This document shows positions 1-5,513 of a stretch of DNA of 5,513 nucleotides, piece by piece (within the stretch, counting starts at the first letter, position 1; every line of letters begins with the position of its first letter). Position numbers and translations under genes: made by a program. Origin of the DNA: Bacteroidota bacterium (GTDB lineage: Bacteria; Bacteroidota; Bacteroidia; Bacteroidales; Paludibacteraceae); assembly GCA_021804525.1 (NCBI GenBank), contig JAJZHJ010000114.1, forward strand, positions 1 through 5,513, in the 5' to 3' direction. Under the pieces are notes generated by a model that saw only the letters and a list, made by a program, of their open reading frames with translations, made no database searches and had not been told where the DNA came from.

Positions 1-430
1 ATAATCTATTATGTATAATTGCCCGGTACATGAGCAATAGACTCAATGACCAAAAAAACAGCAAGGGTACGTCCGGAGTGCTATTGATGCATAACACTGT
101 GATCATGGGTGTGGCGGCAATTAGCAAAAAAGCTTTGCGCAAGGGTTCACCTTGAAGCAATTCACGCAAAAAGAGATAGAAGAAATAAAGTGTAAATGAG
201 GTAATGATAAAATCGGCAAGATGTAGGGTTAAGGCGCTTTTACCTAAGATGAGACTGAAAAACTTCAACATATAGGCAATCATGGGAGGATGATCGAAGT
301 AGGAAAGCGCTAAATGGTCGCTATAATAAAAATAGTATGCATCTTGTGGCATCAAGCCCATCAGCGACGCAAGGAGAAGCCGTAGTAATGAGAAAAGGAG
401 AATAACTCCGATAAATTCATTTTTCTTCAT
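1..430 (-). CDS. GT-C family glycosyltransferase (PMT_2/ArnT-like), N-terminal part, cut by window edge
   Basis: Reading the minus strand from an ATG at 430-428 gives 143 codons without a stop, and the frame runs off the left edge. The protein starts with a short charged N-terminus and a hydrophobic segment (about residues 7-27). Next comes a periplasmic-loop motif, QDAYY (29-33), followed by LALSYFDHPPM (40-50). More hydrophobic segments lie at about 57-88 and 100-135, with a TPDVPLLFFW motif at 118-127. The acidic residue before AYY, the YFDHPPM block and the TPDxPLLFFW block are the hallmarks of polyprenyl-phosphate-sugar dependent GT39/GT83 enzymes. These sit in the inner membrane and move a sugar from a lipid carrier to a lipid, glycan or protein on the periplasmic side. 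Most relatives have DE before AYY; here it is QD, so only one acidic residue is present at that spot. The acceptor cannot be told from this fragment. The start is supported by a promoter about 42 nt upstream. Confidence 0.88.
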   Translation of the reverse strand, partial: MKKNEFIGVILLFSLLRLLLASLMGLMPQDAYYFYYSDHLALSYFDHPPMIAYMLKFFSLILGKSALTLHLADFIITSFTLYFFYLFLRELLQGEPLRKAFLLIAATPMITVLCINSTPDVPLLFFWSLSLLLMYRAIIHNRL

Positions 431-432
431 TC

Positions 433-471
433 GAATGAGGTTGTTTTGATTGATAGTAGAATTGAATGAGG
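433..471. repeat. Short direct repeat GAATGAGG in the glycosyltransferase leader
   Basis: The octamer GAATGAGG (plus-strand sense) occurs at 433-440 and again at 464-471, 31 nt apart start to start. One copy abuts the promoter -7 element and the other lies just before the start codon. It could be an operator or a chance repeat in AT-rich DNA; nothing else supports a function. Confidence 0.25.
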
Positions 472-479
472 CAAAGATA
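472..479 (-). promoter_or_regulatory. Bacteroidota-type promoter -7 element for the glycosyltransferase gene
   Basis: The minus strand reads TATCTTTG, a perfect match to the TAnnTTTG consensus of the Bacteroidota housekeeping sigma factor. It lies 41 nt upstream of the glycosyltransferase ATG, which would give a leader of roughly 35 nt. No clear TTTG is present 19-21 nt further upstream, where the -33 element should be; that stretch is only AT-rich. The placement is inferred from the sequence. Confidence 0.6.
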
Positions 480-530
480 CTCAAAATTTATTTTTGATTT
501 ATTCGACATGATGAGTTCAAAACGATGACT

Positions 531-568
531 AAAAAAACACCTCCGCATTGCCAAAGTACGGAGGTGTT
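531..568 (-). terminator. Strong intrinsic terminator, minus strand
   Basis: A perfect 10-bp inverted repeat, AACACCTCCG (536-545) and CGGAGGTGTT (559-568), encloses a 13-nt loop. The plus strand has seven A's at 531-537 before the stem, so a minus-strand transcript would form the hairpin and then run into seven U's, two of them inside the stem. On the plus strand no T-tract follows, so it works in one direction only. It ends a transcript arriving from the right. The nearest coding region on that side is the small gene whose stop lies 312 nt away at 880. It also insulates the glycosyltransferase promoter at 472-479. Confidence 0.85.
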
Positions 569-879
569 CATGGGTGTCTAATTAAAAAACGAACCGTTTT
601 TCATTCCCATTTTTAATTCACTGCCAAAACAAGCTGCATAAGTATTTCACAAAGGATTTTTTTTGTCACAGCTTTAATTTCTAATATTAAACAGACATGC
701 TATTCGAGGTGTATTGCACAAGCTAATACTTAGTTGAAAGGTATTGTAGTTGAAAAACATTACCCATTAAGTTCAGTAGCAAACTGAAATCTCACGATGA
801 ATCAACAACGCAAATTGCTGAAAATCGGTAAGATAAAAATTCAAAATTGAGAGGGTGTTTATACTAAAGAACTGGCCAA
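569..879. other. Non-coding gap of about 310 nt, possible long 3' UTR or small RNA on the minus strand
   Basis: No reading frame of convincing length exists in any frame here, and I recognise no tRNA, insertion sequence or known RNA family. Short inverted repeats are present: a 7-bp AT-rich stem at 585-601 with a 3-nt loop, and TTCAGT/ACTGAA at 772-788. Because the stretch ends in a strong minus-strand terminator, it is probably transcribed, either as the tail of the 880-1284 gene or as a separate small RNA. I found no perfect TAnnTTTG promoter inside it on the minus strand, which favours the tail. Confidence 0.4.
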
Positions 880-887
880 TTAGGCCA
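873..887 (-). terminator. Weak hairpin overlapping the stop codon of the small secreted gene
   Basis: TGGCC, five nucleotides, then GGCCA forms a perfect but short 5-bp inverted repeat that spans the TAA at 882-880. On the minus strand it is followed by AGTTCTTTAG, only a broken run of T's. It could pause or partly end transcription, but it is a poor terminator compared with the one at 531-568. Confidence 0.25.
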
Positions 888-1284
888 TTGTCGGAGGAGC
901 GCGGAGAGAATCAATTGACTTTGAATGTTGATGATAAGTTTCAAAGCAATATGTGGTTTGAATTTTAGCAACAAGGGTCAAAATTGAGAAGTGATACGTT
1001 GTTGGAAAGTATCCTAAAGTATGAAATTGAGGAAGTGGATAAATAGCTAAAATATGCGTTGTGCTAGTCTTTTTGTGTGTAGGGAGCGGCGTCTTTGTTT
1101 TTTGAGGATGGAATTGACTTTTTATAATGGTTGGTTTAGACTTAGTCTTAATCTTAGACGCCAAATGATAGTGATGCGCGGAGCGTTCTCCATAGGAAAC
1201 TTGTGAAAAACCCAATGCAAAAGCATACAACCCAATGATGAGTAGTAATTTAAATAAGGGTTCTATGTGTCGGTTATGTTTCAC
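880..1284 (-). CDS. Small secreted histidine-rich hypothetical protein
   Basis: I do not recognise this 134-residue protein. It starts at GTG (1284-1282). A stop codon lies two codons upstream, and there is no other start before the hydrophobic segment, so GTG is the only sensible choice. Residues 1-12 are basic, 13-26 are hydrophobic (LLLIIGLYAFALGF), and small or polar residues follow to about 32, which fits a Sec signal peptide. The mature part is rich in Lys, Thr, Pro and His; 12 histidines occur overall, including an HHYH cluster at 38-41. A single Cys is followed by His-x-His five residues later near the C-terminus. The protein ends in SLRAPPTMA. The R-x-PP type tail and histidines recall, loosely, small periplasmic proteins tied to metal handling (DUF2946-like), but this is inference from memory. 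A promoter just upstream supports a real gene; AT-rich chance frame is the alternative. Confidence 0.6.
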   Translation of the reverse strand: MKHNRHIEPLFKLLLIIGLYAFALGFSQVSYGERSAHHYHLASKIKTKSKPTIIKSQFHPQKTKTPLPTHKKTSTTHILAIYPLPQFHTLGYFPTTYHFSILTLVAKIQTTYCFETYHQHSKSIDSLRAPPTMA

Positions 1285-1302
1285 AAATCACTATTTTAGC
1301 GA

Positions 1303-1334
1303 CAAAGATAACACTTCTCGCTTAAACAAGACAA
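1303..1334 (-). promoter_or_regulatory. Promoter of the small secreted protein gene
   Basis: The minus strand has TATCTTTG at 1310-1303, a perfect Bacteroidota -7 element. A TTG lies at 1334-1332, 21 nt upstream, suitable as a -33 element. The -7 box ends 18 nt before the GTG at 1284, so the leader would be very short, roughly 10-15 nt. This is the best two-part promoter in the window. Confidence 0.6.
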
Positions 1335-1475
1335 GGTCGCATGTTGCAAGTGCTTTTATTTTTGAAATAATAAGTCCATGAATCGTGATTTAATGAATAT
1401 CGACATTTGAAACAGCTCATCATTTTGGCGATTTTTTATGGTAAAAAAATGTGACGTGACTCGTCCGATTTTTAT

Positions 1476-1483
1476 TACTTTTG
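1476..1483 (+). promoter_or_regulatory. Promoter -7 element of the DUF3822-rsmD unit
   Basis: TACTTTTG on the plus strand matches TAnnTTTG perfectly and ends 44 nt before the ATG at 1528, giving a leader of about 35-40 nt. The expected -33 position (about 1452-1457) contains GTGAC-type sequence and no TTTG, so that half is weak. With the minus-strand promoter at 1303-1334, this makes 1285-1527 a divergent control region. Confidence 0.55.
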
Positions 1484-1527
1484 CACTACAAACTTTTTTA
1501 CACGTGGTTGTGGTTTAATTGTAATAT

Positions 1528-2349
1528 ATGAATGATCGTTTTCTCTCTACACAATTTCAAGATGAATTGCTCCTTTCTTATCATTTCATATTGAGTATCA
1601 ATCAACCAATGTGGTCTTGGTGCATTGTGGAAAGGCAGACACACACTGTGGTTGCAGGAAATCGAGGTATTTATCATTCTTTTACTGATATTGAAACAGA
1701 ATTGAATCAATGGAAATTAAGCGCTTTTGGACAGACGAGTATTCTGTTTTATTCGGAAGATAACCTGCTTGTGCCGACTTCCTTTTACGATCAAAACGGA
1801 AAGCAGGCGTTGCTTCAATTTTGTACTGATATATCACAGAGTTCTTTTATTGAAACGAATGAAATTGTTGCAACTGAAATGATGAATCTCTTTTCAATTC
1901 CAGAAGAATTGCATGCATTGAAAAACCGAATATTGCCTTATGCTACACAATATCATGTGTCCACGTCTTTCATTTTGGCCGCTCATCAGCTATCCCATCA
2001 ATCGTTTCATCCCATAATATTAATTGAAATCTATCAGGAAGCGATATTTCTAATTATTGCTGATGGTGGAAAAGTCTTGTTTTCAAATTATTTTAAGTCC
2101 ATAACCCAAGAAGATATGCTTTATTGGATAGTTCGTTTGGTAGAGCAGTTAGAGTTAGATGGTTCTAAAATGACACTTTATGTGAATGGCAGTAAACCTC
2201 TTGTAACCGAGAGAATGACATTTCTAACGTCTTATTTTAGTAACGTACAGTCTTTGCCTTTGCCTTCGCATTTATCATTAGCCAAAGATGCACCGGAAGA
2301 TTATTTCCAACCTTTTATTGACTCGTTTTATATATTGTTATGCGAATAA
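1528..2349 (+). CDS. DUF3822 family protein
   Basis: This 273-residue cytoplasmic protein has no signal peptide and no convincing membrane helix. Its length, its LVPTSFYD segment (81-88), two alternating beta-rich halves (about 20-90 and 160-240) and its position directly before rsmD fit DUF3822. This uncharacterised family is known essentially from Bacteroidota and is usually found beside rsmD. As I recall, it is predicted to have an actin/hsp70-like (ASKHA) fold, consistent with the two-lobed pattern; I see no intact phosphate-binding motif, so nucleotide binding is unproven. The ATG at 1528 follows a promoter and an AT-rich leader without a Shine-Dalgarno, as is normal in this phylum. The stop (2347-2349) overlaps the rsmD start by 10 nt, implying translational coupling. 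No biochemical role is known. Confidence 0.85.
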   Translation: MNDRFLSTQFQDELLLSYHFILSINQPMWSWCIVERQTHTVVAGNRGIYHSFTDIETELNQWKLSAFGQTSILFYSEDNLLVPTSFYDQNGKQALLQFCTDISQSSFIETNEIVATEMMNLFSIPEELHALKNRILPYATQYHVSTSFILAAHQLSHQSFHPIILIEIYQEAIFLIIADGGKVLFSNYFKSITQEDMLYWIVRLVEQLELDGSKMTLYVNGSKPLVTERMTFLTSYFSNVQSLPLPSHLSLAKDAPEDYFQPFIDSFYILLCE

Positions 2350-2885
2350 TTAGTGGTATTTTCAAAGGTCGACGATTTACACCTCCAACCAATATTACAG
2401 CACGTCCGACAACCGATTTCGCCAAGGAATCACTTTTTAATGTTCTCAACAACCGTTTTGATTGGTCGTCAATATCTGCACTCGACTTGTTTGCTGGAAC
2501 AGGAAGCATCAGTTACGAATTTGTTTCCCGTGGCGTAAAAAACGTGGTTGCTGTTGAAATGAGTGAACGTCATCTAAGTTTCATTCATCAAACCATAAAT
2601 GAATTAGGTTTAAAAAATATGCTACATCCTATGAGAATGGACGTTTTTCGATATGTCAAAGGTTCTCATCATTCTAAATTTGACATTGTATTTGCTGATC
2701 CTCCTTATGCTATGAACGAACTACCAACCTTACCCGATTTAATTTTTCAATATCAGCTATTGAAAGAGGAAGGTTTGTTTATTTTGGAACATTCTGCAAA
2801 ACATGATTTTGGAAAACATCCAAACTTTGTGGAAACACGTTCTTATGGTAATGTCCATTTTAGCTTCTTTCAGGTGAATGTTTGA
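2340..2885 (+). CDS. rsmD: 16S rRNA (guanine(966)-N(2))-methyltransferase RsmD
   Basis: RsmD adds a methyl group from S-adenosylmethionine to N2 of guanine 966 of 16S rRNA (E. coli numbering) during small-subunit assembly in the cytoplasm. The 181-residue length is normal. Signature features appear in order: MRIISGIFKGRRF (1-13), RPTTDFAKESLFNVL (22-36), the SAM-binding glycine loop LDLFAGTGS (48-56), the acidic end of strand 2, VAVE (70-73), and the catalytic DPPY (120-123), which here replaces the NPPY of many N-methyltransferases, as is usual in RsmD. The ATG at 2340 lies inside the last codons of the DUF3822 gene and gives the canonical N-terminus, so the start is secure. Its 3' end overlaps the 3' end of the convergent CNNM/CorC-type gene by 26 bp, leaving no space for a dedicated terminator. 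Confidence 0.96.
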   Translation: MRIISGIFKGRRFTPPTNITARPTTDFAKESLFNVLNNRFDWSSISALDLFAGTGSISYEFVSRGVKNVVAVEMSERHLSFIHQTINELGLKNMLHPMRMDVFRYVKGSHHSKFDIVFADPPYAMNELPTLPDLIFQYQLLKEEGLFILEHSAKHDFGKHPNFVETRSYGNVHFSFFQVNV

Positions 2886-4131
2886 CCAGTAGTTTTACTA
2901 AATCTATTCTGGTTTGTTCCATTTTCAGAATTCGAAACTCAAAAATACCTACTTGGATTATTTCGTTTGCTTTAGGTAAATGTTGATGATAATTTAAAAT
3001 CAGGCCGGCAAGAGTGATGTAATTATCTGATTCTGGTAATCCGAGGTGAAATTGATGGTTGATAGCTTCAATCTCCATGCGAGCAGAAAGCAAATATGTG
3101 TATGCGTCAATCTGTTTTACAACTAAAGCATTTTTGTCGTGCTCATCTTCTATTTCTCCAAAAATTTCTTCTAAAATATCTTCCATCGTGACAATGCCTG
3201 CTGTTCCACCAAACTCATCAACAACAACAGCTAAACTCTTATGTAATTGATTTAACATTTTCATCAATCGATGCGCGGGCATAGTCTCAGGAACAATAGG
3301 AACGCTATTGATATAATTTTTCCATGTGTCAGGGTGACGCAACATTTCCGATGAATGAATATACCCAACGATATTATCAATGTCATGTTGATATAAGATA
3401 ATTTTGGAATGACCTGTTTCTATAAAGAGTTCCTTTAAGTGATCGGTTGTTGTCGTTTGTAGATTTACTGCCACTAATTCAGTACGTGGAACGATACAAT
3501 CGCGTAACTTTACAGAAGAGAAATCAAGTGCATTTTGTAAAATTTCCACTTCTGTGTTGACAATATCCTCTTTTTCTGCTTTTTGACTAATACTTTCCTG
3601 AATCAAATAATCAAAATCAACACGTGAAAATGAGATGTCACTCTTTGGGTTGAGCGATACATGAAACAGCTTGAAAATAATCAAATACAATTGAATAAAT
3701 ATCCACACGATGGGATAAAAAAGGAGATAAAACAGACTAAATAACGGAGCTAAGTAGTGTAAAAATAAATTAGGATTAGATCGACAAATGACTTTTGGCA
3801 AGTATTCGCCGAAAAGCAATAGCAGGGTAGCAACAAGTAGTGTTTGGATGATATTAATTAGAAGTTCATTATTTGTAAAAGTCATTAAAGGTGTAGATAT
3901 TTCAGCTATTTTACTGGTAAAAATAACTATAGCTATCGTATTTCCCACCAAAGTAGTAACAATGAATTCTTCCTGATGACGAAAGAAAAATGTCAGAAGT
4001 ACGGAAGAAACCTTGTTTTTGTCTTTCTCTAACTCAAATCGTAATTGATTGGAAGAGATAAACGCAATTTCCATTCCTGAGAAGAATGCAGCAAATAGAA
4101 ATGCGACAAAAATCAGTATATAAAGCCACAT
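2860..4131 (-). CDS. CNNM/CorC-type 'hemolysin family' membrane protein with CBS pair
   Basis: This 423-residue inner-membrane protein has the standard three-part layout. The first part is a CNNM/DUF21 transmembrane domain (about 1-190), with SGMEIAF (18-24), LVGNTIAIVI (61-70) and GEYLPK (108-113). The second is a CBS pair (about 205-328) ending in VVDEFGGTAGIVTMEDILEE (303-322). The third is a CorC_HlyC domain (about 340-415). Characterised relatives export magnesium or divalent cations under control of ATP bound to the CBS pair, and flavobacterial GldE is a paralogue tied to gliding. 'Hemolysin' is a historical label; no toxin role is implied. Transport of Mg2+ here is inferred from the family. 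I chose the ATG at 4131; a TTG two codons upstream (4137) is possible. The gene starts 9 nt after the lptC stop, so it is co-transcribed with it. Its 3' end runs 26 bp into rsmD from the opposite side. Confidence 0.93.
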   Translation of the reverse strand: MWLYILIFVAFLFAAFFSGMEIAFISSNQLRFELEKDKNKVSSVLLTFFFRHQEEFIVTTLVGNTIAIVIFTSKIAEISTPLMTFTNNELLINIIQTLLVATLLLLFGEYLPKVICRSNPNLFLHYLAPLFSLFYLLFYPIVWIFIQLYLIIFKLFHVSLNPKSDISFSRVDFDYLIQESISQKAEKEDIVNTEVEILQNALDFSSVKLRDCIVPRTELVAVNLQTTTTDHLKELFIETGHSKIILYQHDIDNIVGYIHSSEMLRHPDTWKNYINSVPIVPETMPAHRLMKMLNQLHKSLAVVVDEFGGTAGIVTMEDILEEIFGEIEDEHDKNALVVKQIDAYTYLLSARMEIEAINHQFHLGLPESDNYITLAGLILNYHQHLPKANEIIQVGIFEFRILKMEQTRIDLVKLLVKHSPERS

Positions 4132-4140
4132 GATCAATGA

Positions 4141-4755
4141 CTATTTGGGAGGTGGAGGTGTTGGATTAACAGGAATAATTCCCTCCGGGTTAAGAATCGT
4201 ATATTTTGTAAGCGCTTGATTTGAATTAAAGCCGACACCAATTATGATTTTTACATGCTGAGTCACACGAATCAATGAATCGGAATAGATACGTTGGTCG
4301 CGTTGATTCCAGAACAGTTGTGGCGTTTCAAAGGTTTCTCCTTGTAAATTCATCGCTTTTACTTTCCCGTCTAATTCCCAAAGCTGTTTTCCTTGAAAAT
4401 AACGGGCACTGTCACATCGAATTGATCCGTCGACATGATAGCTTTCGTCAAAACGTTGCAAGAATATCCCTTTCGGAAAATACCAATATGGCTCTGCTAC
4501 ACGATCATATATGTACCACATTGGTGTTGTAATGCGATAACGTGTTATGCCAGAATCCGAAATTAACGTTGTCACCTGTGTTGCAATCATACTTGGTAAC
4601 TTAGCACGATCGATTGAAATGGTAACTGTAGCAGGATGTATATCAGAACAAGCAACCATAAAGCACAAAACAACCACCACAAGGGCAGTTGTTATGCTTT
4701 TTTTTTGGAACAAGAGAGACTTAAACAGATGTTTTTGTTGTGAATGAAATCTCAT
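4141..4755 (-). CDS. lptC: LPS export periplasmic protein LptC (lipoprotein form)
   Basis: LptC receives lipopolysaccharide from the LptB2FG transporter in the inner membrane and hands it to the LptA bridge. The 204-residue protein has a basic N-terminus, a hydrophobic stretch (21-34) and a lipobox-like MVAC with Cys36, so it is probably a lipoprotein, unlike the single-helix anchor of E. coli LptC. The LptC-type beta-jellyroll follows: SDSGITRYRIT (67-77), YWYFPKGIFLQ (90-100), DSARYF (115-120), ELDGKV (127-132), ETPQLFWN (143-150), YSDSLIRV (157-164), then GVGFNSNQALTKYTI (173-187). The protein ends in a proline-rich tail (PVNPTPPPPK). The ATG at 4755 is preferred over a TTG one codon upstream. 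It starts 7 nt after the stop of the barrel-protein gene and ends 9 nt before the CNNM-type gene, so all three form one operon. Family assignment is strong; the symbol follows the family name. Confidence 0.88.
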   Translation of the reverse strand: MRFHSQQKHLFKSLLFQKKSITTALVVVVLCFMVACSDIHPATVTISIDRAKLPSMIATQVTTLISDSGITRYRITTPMWYIYDRVAEPYWYFPKGIFLQRFDESYHVDGSIRCDSARYFQGKQLWELDGKVKAMNLQGETFETPQLFWNQRDQRIYSDSLIRVTQHVKIIIGVGFNSNQALTKYTILNPEGIIPVNPTPPPPK

Positions 4756-4762
4756 CAAGTCA

Positions 4763-5513
4763 TTATAATTTACGTTTGAAGAACCAGAACTCGTCCAATG
4801 TTAAATCAAGTGAGAATCGAAAATAATTCTCCCGCAAGGTAGTGTTACTCGATTTTCCGATAATGCCATATTCAAAAGTCGTGTTAATCAACGACCGTGA
4901 TGTTTTAAGCGGGAATCCAAAGCCACAAGATAAGCTCATCATATTCGGGGAATATCCATTCACACTGATATAGGAAGATGAATAATTGGCACCAAGTCTA
5001 AATCGCATACGTTGCCAATATGCTTGGCCATAAGGATTTGCAATATATTCTCCACCTAACGAAAATTTCATTCGATTTTTAAGTGTATCGATTTGTCCAA
5101 AATATTTCGATTTTGCCCATTGTTGAACCAAGAGGTCAGCTCCTACGGTAATACGATTGTCAAAAATATATGAAGCTCCAAAGCCAAATTGAGTAGGTGT
5201 TTCAAAATAGGAAGAACTTTGAATATTATTGACAGATACTGTATCTATTCCGTATGTGTTCATTGAATAATGACCATGAAGGCCAACTTTGGGTTCAAAC
5301 ATAGCTCCCAAAGTTAATTCATCATTTTTATTCAGATTAGTAGTATATTGAAGTCCATACCGCAAACTTAAGGTGCTTACATGTAAATTAAGTGTTTGTA
5401 CTGTGGAAGCGAAGGTATGGCTTGCATCTGAAGAATCAGCTATCGATAAAGATTTGTAATAGTTGTTGCTCCCAAAAAGATAGCTAGCATTAACACCGAC
5501 TGCAAAATGTTGT
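4763..5513 (-). CDS. Outer-membrane beta-barrel protein, C-terminal part, cut by window edge
   Basis: The minus-strand frame is open from the right edge to a TAA at 4765-4763, giving 249 visible residues without the N-terminus. A TTG at 5365 is internal to this frame: coding sequence continues upstream with a barrel-like GVNASYLFGS stretch, so it is not the start. The protein shows repeated amphipathic strands with aromatic ends, many Gly, Asn, Ser and Tyr, and loop segments. It finishes with DLTLDEFWFFKRKL, a C-terminal pattern typical of Bacteroidota outer-membrane barrels. It resembles the FadL/PorV-like 'outer membrane protein' family found near lptC in Bacteroidales. Whether it transports a substrate or serves in envelope assembly cannot be told. 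Its stop lies 7 nt before the lptC ATG, so the operon promoter must lie outside the window. Confidence 0.8.
   Translation of the reverse strand, partial: QHFAVGVNASYLFGSNNYYKSLSIADSSDASHTFASTVQTLNLHVSTLSLRYGLQYTTNLNKNDELTLGAMFEPKVGLHGHYSMNTYGIDTVSVNNIQSSSYFETPTQFGFGASYIFDNRITVGADLLVQQWAKSKYFGQIDTLKNRMKFSLGGEYIANPYGQAYWQRMRFRLGANYSSSYISVNGYSPNMMSLSCGFGFPLKTSRSLINTTFEYGIIGKSSNTTLRENYFRFSLDLTLDEFWFFKRKL

Noticed and set aside
525..581. An 18-codon plus-strand frame (ATG at 525) running through the terminator hairpin, resembling a leader peptide
   Set aside because: The hairpin's U-tract is on the minus strand, so the plus-strand peptide cannot be part of an attenuator there; the frame is explained by chance.
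640..879. Remnant transposase or decayed gene in the non-coding gap
   Set aside because: The frames I looked at are broken by frequent stops, no terminal inverted repeats were found, and no recognisable protein fragment could be read.
1498..1710. A 70-codon minus-strand open frame over the start of the DUF3822 gene
   Set aside because: It lies antisense to a recognised gene and its promoter region, has no signal or domain, and no promoter of its own.
2353..2538. Short open frames on both strands over rsmD
   Set aside because: They are shadows of the rsmD frame, which carries all family motifs.
2886..2916. Imperfect CCAGTAG/CTATTCTGG hairpin followed by TTTGTT after rsmD as a terminator
   Set aside because: The stem has a bulge and few pairs, the loop is long, and the T-tract is broken, so it is too weak to call.
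4275..4747. Plus-strand open frames of 85 and 66 codons across lptC
   Set aside because: They are antisense to a well-supported lptC; the protein sequences show no domain pattern.
5363..5365. TTG as the start of the outer-membrane protein gene
   Set aside because: The frame stays open to the window edge, and the upstream residues continue the barrel-like pattern, so the true start lies outside the window.

Overview
The window looks like chromosomal DNA from a Bacteroidota bacterium, most likely Bacteroidales. The DNA is AT-rich. Shine-Dalgarno sequences are not evident, and three start regions are preceded by a perfect TAnnTTTG element, the -7 box of the Bacteroidota primary sigma factor. 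The gene content agrees: a DUF3822 protein next to rsmD, a lipoprotein-type LptC next to a CNNM/CorC-type 'hemolysin' protein, and an outer-membrane beta-barrel protein.

Layout. (1) Positions 1-430, minus strand: the N-terminal third or so of an integral-membrane GT-C glycosyltransferase (PMT_2/ArnT-like), cut by the window edge, with its own promoter near 472-479. (2) Positions 431-879: a long non-coding stretch. It holds a strong minus-strand intrinsic terminator (531-568) with no recognisable gene directly in front of it. (3) Positions 880-1284, minus strand: a small secreted, histidine-rich orphan protein starting at GTG, with a good promoter. (4) Positions 1285-1527: a divergent promoter region. 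(5) Positions 1528-2885, plus strand: a two-gene unit, DUF3822 protein then rsmD, overlapping by 10 nt. (6) Positions 2860-5513, minus strand: the end of an operon with the order outer-membrane barrel protein (5' end missing), lptC, CNNM/CorC-type membrane protein, with gaps of only 7 and 9 nt. This operon collides tail-to-tail with rsmD, and the two coding regions overlap by 26 bp.

The minus-strand operon joins an outer-membrane protein, the periplasmic LPS-transport component LptC and an inner-membrane CBS-domain transporter-like protein, so it reads as an envelope-biogenesis unit. The plus-strand pair joins ribosomal RNA modification (RsmD) with an uncharacterised, Bacteroidota-restricted protein. 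The glycosyltransferase probably modifies lipid A, a glycan or a protein at the inner membrane.

Most of the window is ordinary conserved Bacteroidota core. The parts least explained by known families are the small histidine-rich secreted protein and the 'ownerless' terminator in the 431-879 gap. I see no sign of a CRISPR array, prophage, insertion sequence, tRNA or rRNA.
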